50,738 bases of DNA from Eubacterium sp. (GTDB lineage Bacteria > Bacillota > Clostridia > Oscillospirales > Acutalibacteraceae). The stretch lies in contig DVEP01000042.1 in NCBI GenBank assembly GCA_015655975.1, positions 1 through 50,738 on the forward strand, in the 5' to 3' direction. Shown one piece after another: positions 16,209-24,307 of this stretch. The position numbers were made by a program, and so were the translations under genes. Below the pieces are notes generated by a model. That model was not told the DNA's origin, ran no database searches, and saw nothing but the letters and a program-made list of their open reading frames with translations. The first letter of the stretch is position 1, and every line of letters begins with the position of its first letter.

Positions 16209-17726
16209 GTGTCGAAAACCGTAATTTTAATTATGACTTCAGTTGTCGTATATCTTGCGATAGTGCTTGCAATCGGCTTTTGGAGTTCAAATAAAAACAA
16301 AAATGTAGATGACTTTTATTTAGGCGGCAGAAAACTCGGACCGCTTGTTACTGCAATGAGCGCAGAGGCTTCGGATATGAGTTCGTGGCTCTTGATGGGC
16401 TTGCCGGGACTTGCATATCTGTGCGGAATTGCAGAGGCAAGCTGGACGGCAATCGGTTTGATTATTGGTACATATTTAAACTGGCTCATTGTTGCAAAAA
16501 GGCTCAGAAAATACTCGAGCAGAATAAATGCTATAACTGTACCCGACTTTTTCTCAAACAGGTTTAAAGACGAGAAAAATATGCTTGCCTGTATTTCGGC
16601 AATAGTAATCATTGTTTTCTTTGTACCGTACACTGCGTCGGGCTTTGCCGCTTGCGGTAAACTTTTTGAAACGCTTTTCGGCGCCGACTATCATACGGCA
16701 ATGATTATTTCGGCTGTTGTTATAGTAGGATATACCTGTCTCGGCGGTTTTCTTGCGGCGTCAACAACAGACCTCATTCAAAGTATAGTAATGTCGATTG
16801 CGCTTGTGGTTGTTCTCGGTTTTGGCGTTTATACGGCAGGCGGATTTGAACAAGTTGCCGAAAATGCCCGTTCAATTCCGCACTATATCTCTATGGTTTC
16901 CACAACGGACGGCAACGGCGGTACGGTTGAATTCGGCGCAATGAAAATCATTTCTACACTTGCGTGGGGACTCGGCTATTTCGGTATGCCTCATATATTG
17001 CTCAGATTTATGGCTATTGAAGACAGTAAAAAAATTAAAACTTCAAGAAGAATTGCGACCGTTTGGGTTGTCATTTCAATGGCTGTTGCAATTTTCATAG
17101 GTGTTGTAGGTCTTGCAATGGCAAATGTTGAGCCGTCTATGATTTTGGAAGACAGTGAAACTGTTGTCATTTCAATTTCAAACCTGCTTGCGAAAAACGG
17201 AGCTGTTGCAGCGCTTGCGGCAGGTGTTATAATAGCAGGTATTCTTGCATCGACTATGTCAACGGCAGACAGTCAGCTTTTGACTGCCGCGTCGGCTGTT
17301 TCGCAAAATATTGTTGTAGGCACATTTAAAAAGAAATTGACTGCAAAGCAAAATATGATTTGGGCAAGAGGAACTTTGCTTGCTATTTCAATTATTGCAA
17401 TTTTCTTTGCCTGGGACAAAAACTCGTCTGTATTTAAAATAGTTTCGTTTGCGTGGGCAGGTTTCGGCGGAGCGTTCGGACCGCTTATGCTGTTCTCACT
17501 TTTCTGGAAACGCACAACAAAATGGGGTGCGCTTGCAGGAATGGTCAGCGGCGGTGTGAGTGTAATCGTTTGGCACTATTTAAAGGGCGGAATTTTTGAA
17601 ATCTATGAACTTTTGCCTGCATTTATCATATCTTCATTGTTTATCGTAGTTGTATCGCTTTTGACAAAAGCGCCCGAACAGGAAGTGATAGACACATTTG
17701 AAGAAGTCAAAACTATGAAAGACTGA
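16209..17726 (+). CDS. putP: Sodium/proline symporter
   Basis: A sodium:solute symporter (SSS family) importing proline with sodium. 505 residues with about 13 membrane segments. DDFYLGGRKLGPLVTAMSAE and SDMSSWLLMGLPG, including the sodium-site serines, match PutP, as does the later STMSTADSQLL segment. The start is GTG at 16209, fixed by a GGAGGAG site 5-6 nt upstream. Monocistronic: own promoter and a strong terminator 55 nt after the stop. Confidence 0.93.
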   Translation: MSKTVILIMTSVVVYLAIVLAIGFWSSNKNKNVDDFYLGGRKLGPLVTAMSAEASDMSSWLLMGLPGLAYLCGIAEASWTAIGLIIGTYLNWLIVAKRLRKYSSRINAITVPDFFSNRFKDEKNMLACISAIVIIVFFVPYTASGFAACGKLFETLFGADYHTAMIISAVVIVGYTCLGGFLAASTTDLIQSIVMSIALVVVLGFGVYTAGGFEQVAENARSIPHYISMVSTTDGNGGTVEFGAMKIISTLAWGLGYFGMPHILLRFMAIEDSKKIKTSRRIATVWVVISMAVAIFIGVVGLAMANVEPSMILEDSETVVISISNLLAKNGAVAALAAGVIIAGILASTMSTADSQLLTAASAVSQNIVVGTFKKKLTAKQNMIWARGTLLAISIIAIFFAWDKNSSVFKIVSFAWAGFGGAFGPLMLFSLFWKRTTKWGALAGMVSGGVSVIVWHYLKGGIFEIYELLPAFIISSLFIVVVSLLTKAPEQEVIDTFEEVKTMKD

Positions 17727-17782
17727 CAGCACTGTCCTCACCATAGAATTAAAAGTCGCAAGACGGTAAAATAAAAATTAAA

Positions 17783-17821
17783 GCGCCGTAAAGTCGTTTG
17801 AACTCTACGGCGCATTTTTTT
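17783..17821 (+). terminator. Terminator of putP
   Basis: GCGCCGTA (17783-17790) and TACGGCGC (17806-17813) arms followed by ATTTTTTT. It abuts the stop codon of the convergent rrf2 gene. Confidence 0.92.
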
Positions 17822-18230
17822 ATAAGTTTTTATTGATTAAATCTTCAAGCGTAACATTTTCAAGAAAATCGTCTATAACTTTGTTGAGCTTTGACCATAA
17901 CGGCTGAGTCAAACAGCTGTCGGCTTTTTTGCAATGTTCGTTTTCACTTTCAAGACAGGCAACGGGGCAAAGCGTCTTTTCGGTCAGTTTTAAAATACTG
18001 CCTACCGTGTAGTCTTTGGGCGATTTGCTTAATTTGTAACCGCCGCCTTTGCCGTGAACGGCATCTAAAAAACCTGCCTTTGACAATGTTGTCATTATTC
18101 CTTCAAGATATTTTAAAGAAATCTTTTCTTCTTCTGCTATTTCTTTCAACGGAGTGTAGTTTTCGCTGTCGTTTTTCGCAAGTTGAGCCATAACACGCAG
18201 AGCATATCTGCCTTTTGTGGAAATTTTCAA
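17820..18230 (-). CDS. Rrf2-family regulator, IscR-like (Fe-S sensing)
   Basis: A 136-residue winged-helix repressor. The N-terminus KISTKGRYALRVM, the recognition region and the HGKGGGYKLSK wing are typical of Rrf2. Four cysteines at about 88, 92, 100 and 106 (CPVAC, HC, SC) match the IscR-type cluster-binding pattern, so it probably senses an Fe-S cluster. The start is TTG at 18230 with GAGGTG 6 nt upstream; the longer frame to 18305 is not conserved-looking. It is the last gene after iscS and iscU, reversed from the usual regulator-first order, with a 98-nt gap that could hold its own promoter. Likely target: the iscS promoter region, which holds palindromes. Confidence 0.85.
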   Translation of the reverse strand: MKISTKGRYALRVMAQLAKNDSENYTPLKEIAEEEKISLKYLEGIMTTLSKAGFLDAVHGKGGGYKLSKSPKDYTVGSILKLTEKTLCPVACLESENEHCKKADSCLTQPLWSKLNKVIDDFLENVTLEDLINKNL

Positions 18231-18328
18231 ATTAAGCACCTCGTAAAAATAAGTTTTAAGCGGTATCGTCAAGTTCAGTACGCGAAAATACGAGAGACCC
18301 GACATAGATTATTGTCAGATAAACCGCC

Positions 18329-18760
18329 TTAAAGTGAACAATGTTCGCAATTTTCACAGTCGGGGAATTGCGACTTGTCGTACTCAATTCCGTTTTTGTC
18401 GTAGTAGTCCTGAACGGCAGACTTTATTGCTTCTTCTGCCAAAACGGAGCAATGCAGTTTGTGAGCAGGCAGCCCGTCAAGCGCCTCGGCAACTGCTTTG
18501 TTGCTCAATTCCAAAGCTTCGCTTACGGGTTTGCCTTTGATGAGTTCTGTTGCCATTGAACTTGAAGCGATGGCAGAACCGCAGCCGAAAGTTTCAAATT
18601 TTACATCTTCTATAATGTCGTTTTTGATTTTTAAATAGATTTTCATAATATCTCCGCATTTTGCATTTCCTACTTCGCCAATGCCGTCTGCGTTTTCTAT
18701 TATACCTACATTTCTCGGATTTTTAAAGTGGTCCATCACTTTTTCACTGTATAATGCCAT
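18329..18760 (-). CDS. iscU: Fe-S cluster assembly scaffold IscU/NifU N-terminal type
   Basis: Scaffold on which IscS-derived sulfur and iron form [2Fe-2S] clusters. 143 residues; three cluster-ligand cysteines lie in GNAKCGD, FGCGSA and KLHCSVL. The C-terminal tail DCENCEHCSL adds three further cysteines, a feature of clostridial homologues. An AAGGAG site precedes the ATG. 23 nt after iscS, same operon. Confidence 0.95.
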   Translation of the reverse strand: MALYSEKVMDHFKNPRNVGIIENADGIGEVGNAKCGDIMKIYLKIKNDIIEDVKFETFGCGSAIASSSMATELIKGKPVSEALELSNKAVAEALDGLPAHKLHCSVLAEEAIKSAVQDYYDKNGIEYDKSQFPDCENCEHCSL

Positions 18761-18783
18761 AAATTTTTACTCCTTAATACTGT

Positions 18784-19971
18784 TTATACTGTAAATTTTC
18801 TTTTTCCGCTGCATAAATCACGCCAAACAGGTGAAATAGAACGCAAATATTCAACAACTTCTTTTACGGATTTTATTATGCGCTCAACTTCTTCTTCGGT
18901 GTTGCTTTCGCAAAAAGAAATTCTCAAAGAGCCGTGCGCAATTTCGTGCGGTCTGCCGATTGCAAGCAATACATGGCTCGGGTCTAAAGAACCCGATGTG
19001 CAGGCAGAACCCGATGACGCCGATATGCCTTTTTCGTCGAGCAACAACAACAGCGATTCGCCCTCGATTCCCTCGAAACAGATGTTAACATTTGACGCAA
19101 GCCTTTGTTCTCTGTCGCCGTTTAAGACGCTGTGCGGTATTTCAAGCAATCCGTCTATAAGACGATTTCGCAGTTTCAACATTTTTTCATTGTCCTTTTC
19201 GCAGTTGTCAAGCGACTGCTCAAGTGCAGCTGCCATTCCCATTATTGCAGGCAGGTTTTCCGTTCCGGCTCGTCTGCCTCTTTCCTGCGCTCCGCCTTCA
19301 ATGATGTTTGACAGTGCAATACCGTTTCTTGAATAGAGAACTCCGGCGCCTTTCGGACCGTGAAATTTGTGTGCCGAAAGCGAAAGCATATCTATTTTCA
19401 GATTTTTTACATCAATTTTCAAGTGTCCTGCCGCCTGCACTGCGTCTGTGTGAAAAACTATATTGTGCTCTTTGCAGATTTTTCCGATTTCCTCAATAGG
19501 CTGGATTGTGCCTATTTCGTTGTTTGCAAACATTATTGTAACAAGACAGGTCTTGTCGGTAATCGCTTTTTCAAGTTCACTCGGGTCAACTATTCCGTTT
19601 TCGTGAACATCAAGTAAAGTTACCTCAAAACCGTCTTTTTCAAGTTTTTGCAAAGTGTGTAAAACTGCGTGATGTTCAAATGCACTTGAAATGATGTGGT
19701 TTTTGCCTTTTCTTTTGCCGTTGAGCGCAGCAGAGATGATCGCCTGATTGTCAGCCTCGCTTCCGCCTGATGTAAAATAAATTTCACTCGGCAAACAGTT
19801 CAGTCTGTCCGCAATTCTTTGTCTTGCGTTTTGCAGTGCCTCAGCGGCAATCTGTCCGTCTGTATGCAAACTTGACGGGTTTGCGTATATCTCGCTTAGA
19901 TATTTCAACATTTCCTTTACGGCAACTTCGCTTGTCCTTGTCGTTGCCGCATTGTCTGCGTAAATTCTCAT
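18784..19971 (-). CDS. iscS: Cysteine desulfurase
   Basis: A PLP enzyme that takes sulfur from cysteine for Fe-S clusters and thiolation. 395 residues. YADNAATTRTS at the start, the PLP lysine in SAHKFHGPKG, and the persulfide cysteine in SSGSACTSGSLDPSHVL are all present; the sequence around the Cys loop is of the group I (IscS/NifS) kind. AGAGGT precedes the ATG. First gene of the iscS-iscU(-rrf2) unit with a strong promoter at 20044-20072. Confidence 0.96.
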   Translation of the reverse strand: MRIYADNAATTRTSEVAVKEMLKYLSEIYANPSSLHTDGQIAAEALQNARQRIADRLNCLPSEIYFTSGGSEADNQAIISAALNGKRKGKNHIISSAFEHHAVLHTLQKLEKDGFEVTLLDVHENGIVDPSELEKAITDKTCLVTIMFANNEIGTIQPIEEIGKICKEHNIVFHTDAVQAAGHLKIDVKNLKIDMLSLSAHKFHGPKGAGVLYSRNGIALSNIIEGGAQERGRRAGTENLPAIMGMAAALEQSLDNCEKDNEKMLKLRNRLIDGLLEIPHSVLNGDREQRLASNVNICFEGIEGESLLLLLDEKGISASSGSACTSGSLDPSHVLLAIGRPHEIAHGSLRISFCESNTEEEVERIIKSVKEVVEYLRSISPVWRDLCSGKRKFTV

Positions 19972-20010
19972 ATCTGTACCTCTTGTCTGATTTTAATAGA
20001 ATTTATATTT

Positions 20011-20029
20011 ACCTACTAATCGGATAGGT
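20011..20029 (-). promoter_or_regulatory. Candidate operator 1 of the iscS operon
   Basis: ACCTA and TAGGT (20011-20015, 20025-20029) separated by 9 nt, just downstream of the predicted transcription start. A plausible Rrf2/IscR-type site by position; the exact motif of this regulator is not known to me. Confidence 0.4.
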
Positions 20030-20043
20030 TATTTTCAAGTGTT

Positions 20044-20072
20044 ATTCTAACACCATTTACCCGTCTTGTCAA
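20044..20072 (-). promoter_or_regulatory. Promoter of iscS-iscU
   Basis: TTGACA (20067-20072) and TAGAAT (20044-20049) on minus with a 17-nt spacer. Confidence 0.8.
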
Positions 20073-20081
20073 TAGGTAAAT
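20055..20081 (-). promoter_or_regulatory. Candidate operator 2 overlapping the iscS -35 box
   Basis: ATTTACC (20055-20061) and GGTAAAT (20075-20081) form an inverted repeat straddling the -35 hexamer, so a bound regulator would block polymerase. It shares the ACC/GGT ends with the palindrome at 20011-20029. Confidence 0.35.
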
Positions 20082-20105
20082 GAAATATAGTGATTTAAGG
20101 CAAAT

Positions 20106-20131
20106 AAAAAAGACGGTTTTAAAACCGTCTT
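20106..20131 (-). terminator. Terminator of tRNA-Pro
   Basis: AAGACGGTTTT and AAAACCGTCTT form an 11-bp palindrome followed on minus by TTTTTA, 4 nt after the tRNA CCA. Confidence 0.88.
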
Positions 20132-20135
20132 CTTT

Positions 20136-20213
20136 TGGTCGAGGTGACAGGATTCGAACCTGCGATCCCCTGCTCCCAAAGCAGGTGCGATAGCCAAACT
20201 TCGCTACACCTCG
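20136..20213 (-). tRNA. tRNA-Pro (anticodon TGG)
   Basis: 78 nt with encoded CCA. Acceptor CGAGGTG/CACCTCG, anticodon stem CCTGC/GCAGG with loop TTTGGGA giving TGG, and a T-arm with GGTTCGAATCC. It begins with C, as is common for tRNA-Pro. Confidence 0.97.
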
Positions 20214-20231
20214 TAATCTTTCAACTGCTTA

Positions 20232-20260
20232 AGTTTAATACAAAACGGTTATTTTGTCAA
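20232..20260 (-). promoter_or_regulatory. Promoter of tRNA-Pro
   Basis: TTGACA (20255-20260) and TAAACT (20232-20237) on minus, 17-nt spacer, about 19 nt before the tRNA. Confidence 0.65.
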
Positions 20261-20396
20261 GAGTTATTTTAAAATATTTATTTTTGTTGTGATATATTGT
20301 ATTTTGTGTTAAAATTGTGAAATTGTGTCGGGTACAAATACTCTGAGTTTTGTATATATGTTTTGTTTTAATTTCTCATATATCAAATTAAATCGC

Positions 20397-20435
20397 AAAA
20401 AAAATAATCTTCAGAATTTTAATCTGAAGATTATT
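20397..20435 (-). terminator. Terminator of the TetR gene
   Basis: AATAATCTTCAGA (20403-20415) and its complement (20423-20435) form a 13-bp stem; on minus a run of eight T follows. The stretch 20261-20396 between this and the tRNA promoter shows no gene or clear element. Confidence 0.9.
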
Positions 20436-20477
20436 GAATACAATAATATTGATGAAAAATTAAACAGCAAGGTTGTT

Positions 20478-21014
20478 TTACGCTTTTCTTTTTGTTAAAA
20501 TTCTTGTGAAAGCAACTCGCAAAACATTTCTGTCATAGTTCGGCAAAGGCTCGATGATGGCGTCAACAAAACCGCCTACCATAAATGTGATTGTAACTAT
20601 TTCGTAGAAATTGTTGTCTTTTGTAAAACCGTTTGTTTCGGCAATTCCTTTCACGAGTTTTTCTTTCAATTCTTTGATTACCTGACCTGAGAATTTGCTG
20701 TCCTTGAATTTTTCAAGAGTCGGCTTTGCGGCTTCTATTTGGTCGAGTATCAGACTGATGTTTTCTTCGGGATGTTCCTGAATTTTGTAGTAGTCAAAGT
20801 CTTTGCAATATTCGAGCAGTTGGTCCATCAGAGTGTCAATACATTGACGGAAACAGTCTTCGGCATTTTTGTAGTGCAGATAAAATGTGCTTTTATTTAT
20901 ATCTGCTCTTTGACAAATTTCCAAAACCGTGATTTTGTCAATGTCTTTCTCCATTAAAAGTTCAAATGCAGCGTGCAATACTGCCGAGCGTGTTTTTTTT
21001 ATTCTTCTGTCCAT
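20478..21014 (-). CDS. TetR/AcrR-family transcriptional regulator
   Basis: A 178-residue repressor. The N-terminal HTH is clear: AVLHAAFELLMEKDIDKITVLEIC followed by ADINKSTFYLHYKN (quoted partly). The C-terminal ligand domain is unassigned. The start chosen is ATG at 21014 (MDRRIKK) because GGGAGAG lies 7-8 nt upstream; an ATG at 21032 overlaps that site. The gene points away from the hydrolase at 21146. A TTAAG/CTTAA inverted repeat (21054-21074) in the shared region is a weak operator candidate. The ligand and target are unknown. Confidence 0.85.
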   Translation of the reverse strand: MDRRIKKTRSAVLHAAFELLMEKDIDKITVLEICQRADINKSTFYLHYKNAEDCFRQCIDTLMDQLLEYCKDFDYYKIQEHPEENISLILDQIEAAKPTLEKFKDSKFSGQVIKELKEKLVKGIAETNGFTKDNNFYEIVTITFMVGGFVDAIIEPLPNYDRNVLRVAFTRILTKRKA

Positions 21015-21145
21015 TATACTTCTCTCCCTCATAATGATAATATAATAATAAACTTAAGTACATTATACTCTTAATACATTTACAATTCAATTATTTTTCA
21101 AGAAAAAAAGAAAAAAATTAACAATTTTATAAACAGGTGTGAAAA

Positions 21146-22249
21146 ATGAAAAAAATTAAGAAAATTGCAGTGATTTTTATCACAATGTTCATATTGCTTA
21201 CTTGTTGCTCGTGTTCGATACAAAGCGAGAACAATCAATCAGTTCAAAATGCAGCGAGCATACAGGGCTCGTCCGAACTTGTTGTCAGATTTATAGATGT
21301 AGGTCAGGCGGACTGCATTCTTGTGAGTTGTAACGGCGAAAATATGATGATAGACAGCGGAAATGCAGCCGACGGAGACTTGGTGGCAAAGTATGTAGAA
21401 AACTTAGGAATAGATAAACTTGATTTAATAGTAAGCACTCATGCGCACGAAGACCATTTGGGAGGTTTTCCCGATATTATTGAAGAAATAGATATTGAAA
21501 AAGCACTCGTTTCTCCGGGAGGACACGATACAAGTTACAGTCAAAAGTTTTACAATTCGCTAAAAAAACACTCAATTCCGTATAACAACGCCGAACACGG
21601 CGACAAGTTCGACTTGGGTGGTGCAAAAGTTCAGGTTGTAGGACCTATTACGAACAATGAAGATGACTTGAACAACACAAGTGTTGTTTTGAAGTTGACC
21701 TACAACGGAAAATCATTTTTGTTTACAGGTGATGCAAGCCGCTCGGAAGAGAAAGATATTTTAGAAGCGGGCTACAATGTAAAGGCAGATGTTTTAAAAG
21801 CAGGTCATCACGGAAGTAACTCGTCTTCAAACTATGTGTTTTTGCGTGAAGTTATGCCGCGCTATGTTGTTGTCAGCGTCGGAAAAGATAACCCATACGG
21901 TCATCCCGGCGACAATGCCGTTTCTCGTTTTAAAGACGCGGACGCTACCGTTTACAGAACAGATATGTCGGGCACGGTAATTTGCACTGTTGACAAAAAC
22001 GGCGAAATAAACTTTACCTATGAAAAAACACAGACGAACAGCGATAAAAAGTCAAGCATTACGGAAGACTCAGACCCGTATGAAGTGCAAAAAGGAAGTC
22101 AAATCATAGGCAATAAAAACACAAAAGTTTACCACAAAGATAAATGTTCGTCTTTGCCGAACGAAAAAAACAGAAAATATTTTGAAAGCGAAGAAAGCGC
22201 AAAAAAAGCGGGTTATAAGCCTCATGAAAAATGTGTTAATCAAAAATGA
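21146..22249 (+). CDS. Secreted ComEC/Rec2-like metallo-beta-lactamase-fold hydrolase with C-terminal Ada-type zinc domain
   Basis: 367 residues: an N-terminal signal/anchor (about 1-24, ending in a Cys-rich TCCSCS stretch that could be an atypical lipobox), then a metallo-beta-lactamase fold (45-290) with VRFIDVGQADCILV, THAHEDHLGG (metal site), TGDASRSEE and KAGHHGSNSSSN. This layout matches the ComEC nuclease-like domain made as a separate exported protein. The C-terminus (about 325-367) with VYHKDKCSSLP, KAGYKPHEKC resembles the Ada metal-binding domain, with two Cys. Likely an extracytoplasmic phosphodiesterase or nuclease; substrate unknown. No other competence gene is nearby. Confidence 0.82.
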   Translation: MKKIKKIAVIFITMFILLTCCSCSIQSENNQSVQNAASIQGSSELVVRFIDVGQADCILVSCNGENMMIDSGNAADGDLVAKYVENLGIDKLDLIVSTHAHEDHLGGFPDIIEEIDIEKALVSPGGHDTSYSQKFYNSLKKHSIPYNNAEHGDKFDLGGAKVQVVGPITNNEDDLNNTSVVLKLTYNGKSFLFTGDASRSEEKDILEAGYNVKADVLKAGHHGSNSSSNYVFLREVMPRYVVVSVGKDNPYGHPGDNAVSRFKDADATVYRTDMSGTVICTVDKNGEINFTYEKTQTNSDKKSSITEDSDPYEVQKGSQIIGNKNTKVYHKDKCSSLPNEKNRKYFESEESAKKAGYKPHEKCVNQK

Positions 22250-22265
22250 ATTATTTAAAAAAGTG

Positions 22266-22294
22266 TTGATAAACCCATTTACTTATTGTATAAT
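22266..22294 (+). promoter_or_regulatory. Promoter of the SDR gene
   Basis: TTGATA (22266-22271), 17-nt spacer, TATAAT (22289-22294); the ATG is 30 nt further on behind an AAGGGGG element. Confidence 0.75.
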
Positions 22295-22324
22295 GTAGAT
22301 AATTGAAATAAGGGGGCTCGCATT

Positions 22325-23149
22325 ATGTGGATGCAAGGAAAAACAGTTGTCATTACCGGTGCATCAAGCGGTATGGGTAAAGGCATTGCTGAAAAATTAA
22401 TAAAAGAATACGGTTGCAATGTTATCGGCGTTGCAAGAAGCGAAGCAAAGATGAAAAAGTTTGTTGAAGAACTCGGTTTCTATGCAGGTAAGTTTTCATA
22501 CCAACTTTTCGATGTTTCCGTTAAAGAAAATTGGGAAAAATTTTCTCAGCAACTCAAAGACAACGGTACAAAAATAGATGTTCTCATCAATAACGCAGGC
22601 ATTCTTCCTAAATTTATGAGATTTGACAGATGTTCTATTGAAGATATTGAAAAAGTAATGAACATCAATTTCTATTCAGCCGTTTACGGTTCAAAATATC
22701 TTTTTGACCAACTTATGGAAAGCGATACACCTGCTATCATCAATGTTGACTCGTCAGCAGCGCTCATGAGTCTTGCAGGTACTTCTGCATACAGCGCATC
22801 AAAATCTGCACTCAAGAGTTTGAGCGAAGCAATGCGTGAAGAGTACAGAGGAAAAATGTATGTCGGTATAGTTTGTCCCGGCTTTACTAAAACAGATATT
22901 TTCCGTAACCAAGGCGAAACAAGCGGTAAAGGTCAGAAAGTAATGAATATGATTTCTACCGACTGTGATAAAATGGTTAAAATGATTGTGAACGGTATCG
23001 CTCATCAAAGAGCTCTTCAAGTTCACGGCAAAGACGCTTGGGCAATGGATATTTTCGGAAAACTTCTTCCTGTTAACGGCTCAAGACTTTTCTCAAGTGT
23101 AATGAGAATGGCAAATATAGACCTTTTTGACGGAGTTTTCAAAGACTAA
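22325..23149 (+). CDS. Short-chain dehydrogenase/reductase
   Basis: A classical SDR oxidoreductase, 274 residues. The NAD(P)-binding TGASSGMGKGIAEKL, the NNAG motif, the Ser in NVDSSAALMSL and the catalytic YSASK are all present. A C-terminal stretch of about 60 residues follows the fold and may associate with membrane or lid a hydrophobic substrate. SDRs of this kind act on steroids, lipids or sugars; the substrate is unknown. AAGGGGG lies close upstream of ATG. It is monocistronic and is followed directly by the tandem structured repeat. Confidence 0.9.
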   Translation: MWMQGKTVVITGASSGMGKGIAEKLIKEYGCNVIGVARSEAKMKKFVEELGFYAGKFSYQLFDVSVKENWEKFSQQLKDNGTKIDVLINNAGILPKFMRFDRCSIEDIEKVMNINFYSAVYGSKYLFDQLMESDTPAIINVDSSAALMSLAGTSAYSASKSALKSLSEAMREEYRGKMYVGIVCPGFTKTDIFRNQGETSGKGQKVMNMISTDCDKMVKMIVNGIAHQRALQVHGKDAWAMDIFGKLLPVNGSRLFSSVMRMANIDLFDGVFKD

Positions 23150-23150
23150 A

Positions 23151-23640
23151 CTGTCGATAAATGAATTGAATCATAAACCACCGAAGCAATGATTTTGGTG
23201 GTTTATTTTTTGCCTTTTGCTCAGAGGCAGTGCATCCGCACGGCACCCGTTCGCAAAAAACAAAATTCACTTTCATTTCTCGACAGTTTCCGAACCTGAA
23301 AGATGAATTGAATCATAAATCACTGAAGCAATGATTTTGGTGGTTTATTTTTTGCCTTTTGCTCAAAGGCAGTGCATCCGCACGGCACCCGTTCGCAAAA
23401 AACAAAATTCACTCTCATTTCTCGACAGTTTCCGAACCTGAAAGATGAATTGAATCATAAATCACTGAAACGATGATTTTGGTGGTTTATTTTTTGCCTT
23501 TTGCTCAAAGGCAGTGCATTCGCACGGCACCCGTTCGCAAAAAACAAAATTCACTTTCATTTCTCGACAGTTTCCGAACCTGAAAAATGAATTGAATCAC
23601 AAATCACTGAAACTATGATTTTGGTGGTTTATTTTTTGCA
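23151..23640 (+). repeat. 142-bp tandem repeat array of a structured element, 3.4 copies
   Basis: Three complete units and a partial fourth, in exact register: GAATTGAAT occurs at 23163, 23305, 23447 and 23589, giving a period of 142. Unit 1 (23151-23286) is closed by an outer helix (CTGTCGATAAATGAA against TTCATTTCTCGACAG). Inside it are hairpin ATAAACCACC/GGTGGTTTAT, then TTTTTTGC/GCAAAAAA enclosing GTGC-ATCC-GCAC. In units 2 and 3 two C-to-T changes in the first hairpin turn C-G into U-G pairs, which is tolerated only in a plus-strand RNA. The fourth copy stops after TTTTTTGCA. A diverged relative lies at 15881-16080. No protein is encoded. A terminator follows at 23657. Confidence 0.9.
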
Positions 23641-23656
23641 TGTCAATAACAAAATA

Positions 23657-23686
23657 AAAGAGCGATATAAATCGCTCTTTTATTTT
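23657..23686. terminator. Terminator after the repeat array
   Basis: AAAAGAGCGAT (23657-23667) and ATCGCTCTTTT (23671-23681) followed by ATTTTT. It works on plus for transcripts crossing the array and can also end the convergent queT message. Confidence 0.88.
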
Positions 23687-23763
23687 TGCAATATTTTTGA
23701 GTTTTGAAAAATGATTTTCAGTATGTAAATTCGTTTTTGTTCTTTATATTATTCAGAACATTA

Positions 23764-24297
23764 TTAAAAATCTTGAAAAAGTCGTTTTTTCAGATTTTTT
23801 GAATTCAGTGAAAAGTAGAGAATACTTCCGAGAGTAAGCAAAACTCCTGCTTCGCCGATAAAGACATACAAAGCGTTCAATCCGAAAACCTGCCAAGTGA
23901 AACCGTTTTCACCGAGATAAAAAGCAAGTTCTGCACCGACTATGGGAGCGTTGAAAATTGCCGGCATCAAAAGTCCGAGCAAAGGGTACTTTTTGATTTT
24001 GACATTTCTGACTTTCCACATTGTAAATGTTGCCAAAAGTGTTGCAAGTGTGCCGACAAGCCAGTCGATAGGAAGAGCCGCAGCGTTAGAAACATTGAAA
24101 ATCAGACAGCCGATTGTCAAACCGGGAATAGCCGCCGGTGTAAAAAATGCAAATACGCTGAGCGCCTCGCTTGCTCTGAATTGGATTGCCATTGTCGTAC
24201 TGCCGGGCAGCAGAAAGTTTTGAGCGTAGGTCAGCACTACATAGAGAGCCGCCAACACTGCCGAGTACACAATGAATTGGGTTTTTTGGTTTTTCAT
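23764..24297 (-). CDS. queT: QueT-type ECF transporter S component (queuosine precursor uptake)
   Basis: A small membrane protein of 177 residues with about five to six hydrophobic segments. The family pattern QFRASEALSVFAFFTPAAIPGLTIGC, then NAAALPIDWLVGTLATLLA and GAELAF are characteristic of QueT. It captures a queuine/preQ1-type precursor and works with shared ECF energising proteins encoded elsewhere. GGAGGAAAATTTAAT precedes the ATG. The short leader contains a preQ1-I-like aptamer (24308-24370), which independently supports the function. Confidence 0.9.
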   Translation of the reverse strand: MKNQKTQFIVYSAVLAALYVVLTYAQNFLLPGSTTMAIQFRASEALSVFAFFTPAAIPGLTIGCLIFNVSNAAALPIDWLVGTLATLLATFTMWKVRNVKIKKYPLLGLLMPAIFNAPIVGAELAFYLGENGFTWQVFGLNALYVFIGEAGVLLTLGSILYFSLNSKNLKKRLFQDF

Positions 24298-24307
24298 ATT
24301 AAATTTT

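Noticed and set aside
23151..23640. Possible CRISPR array
   Set aside because: The whole 142-bp unit repeats, with no unique spacers and no cas genes; it is a tandem structured repeat.
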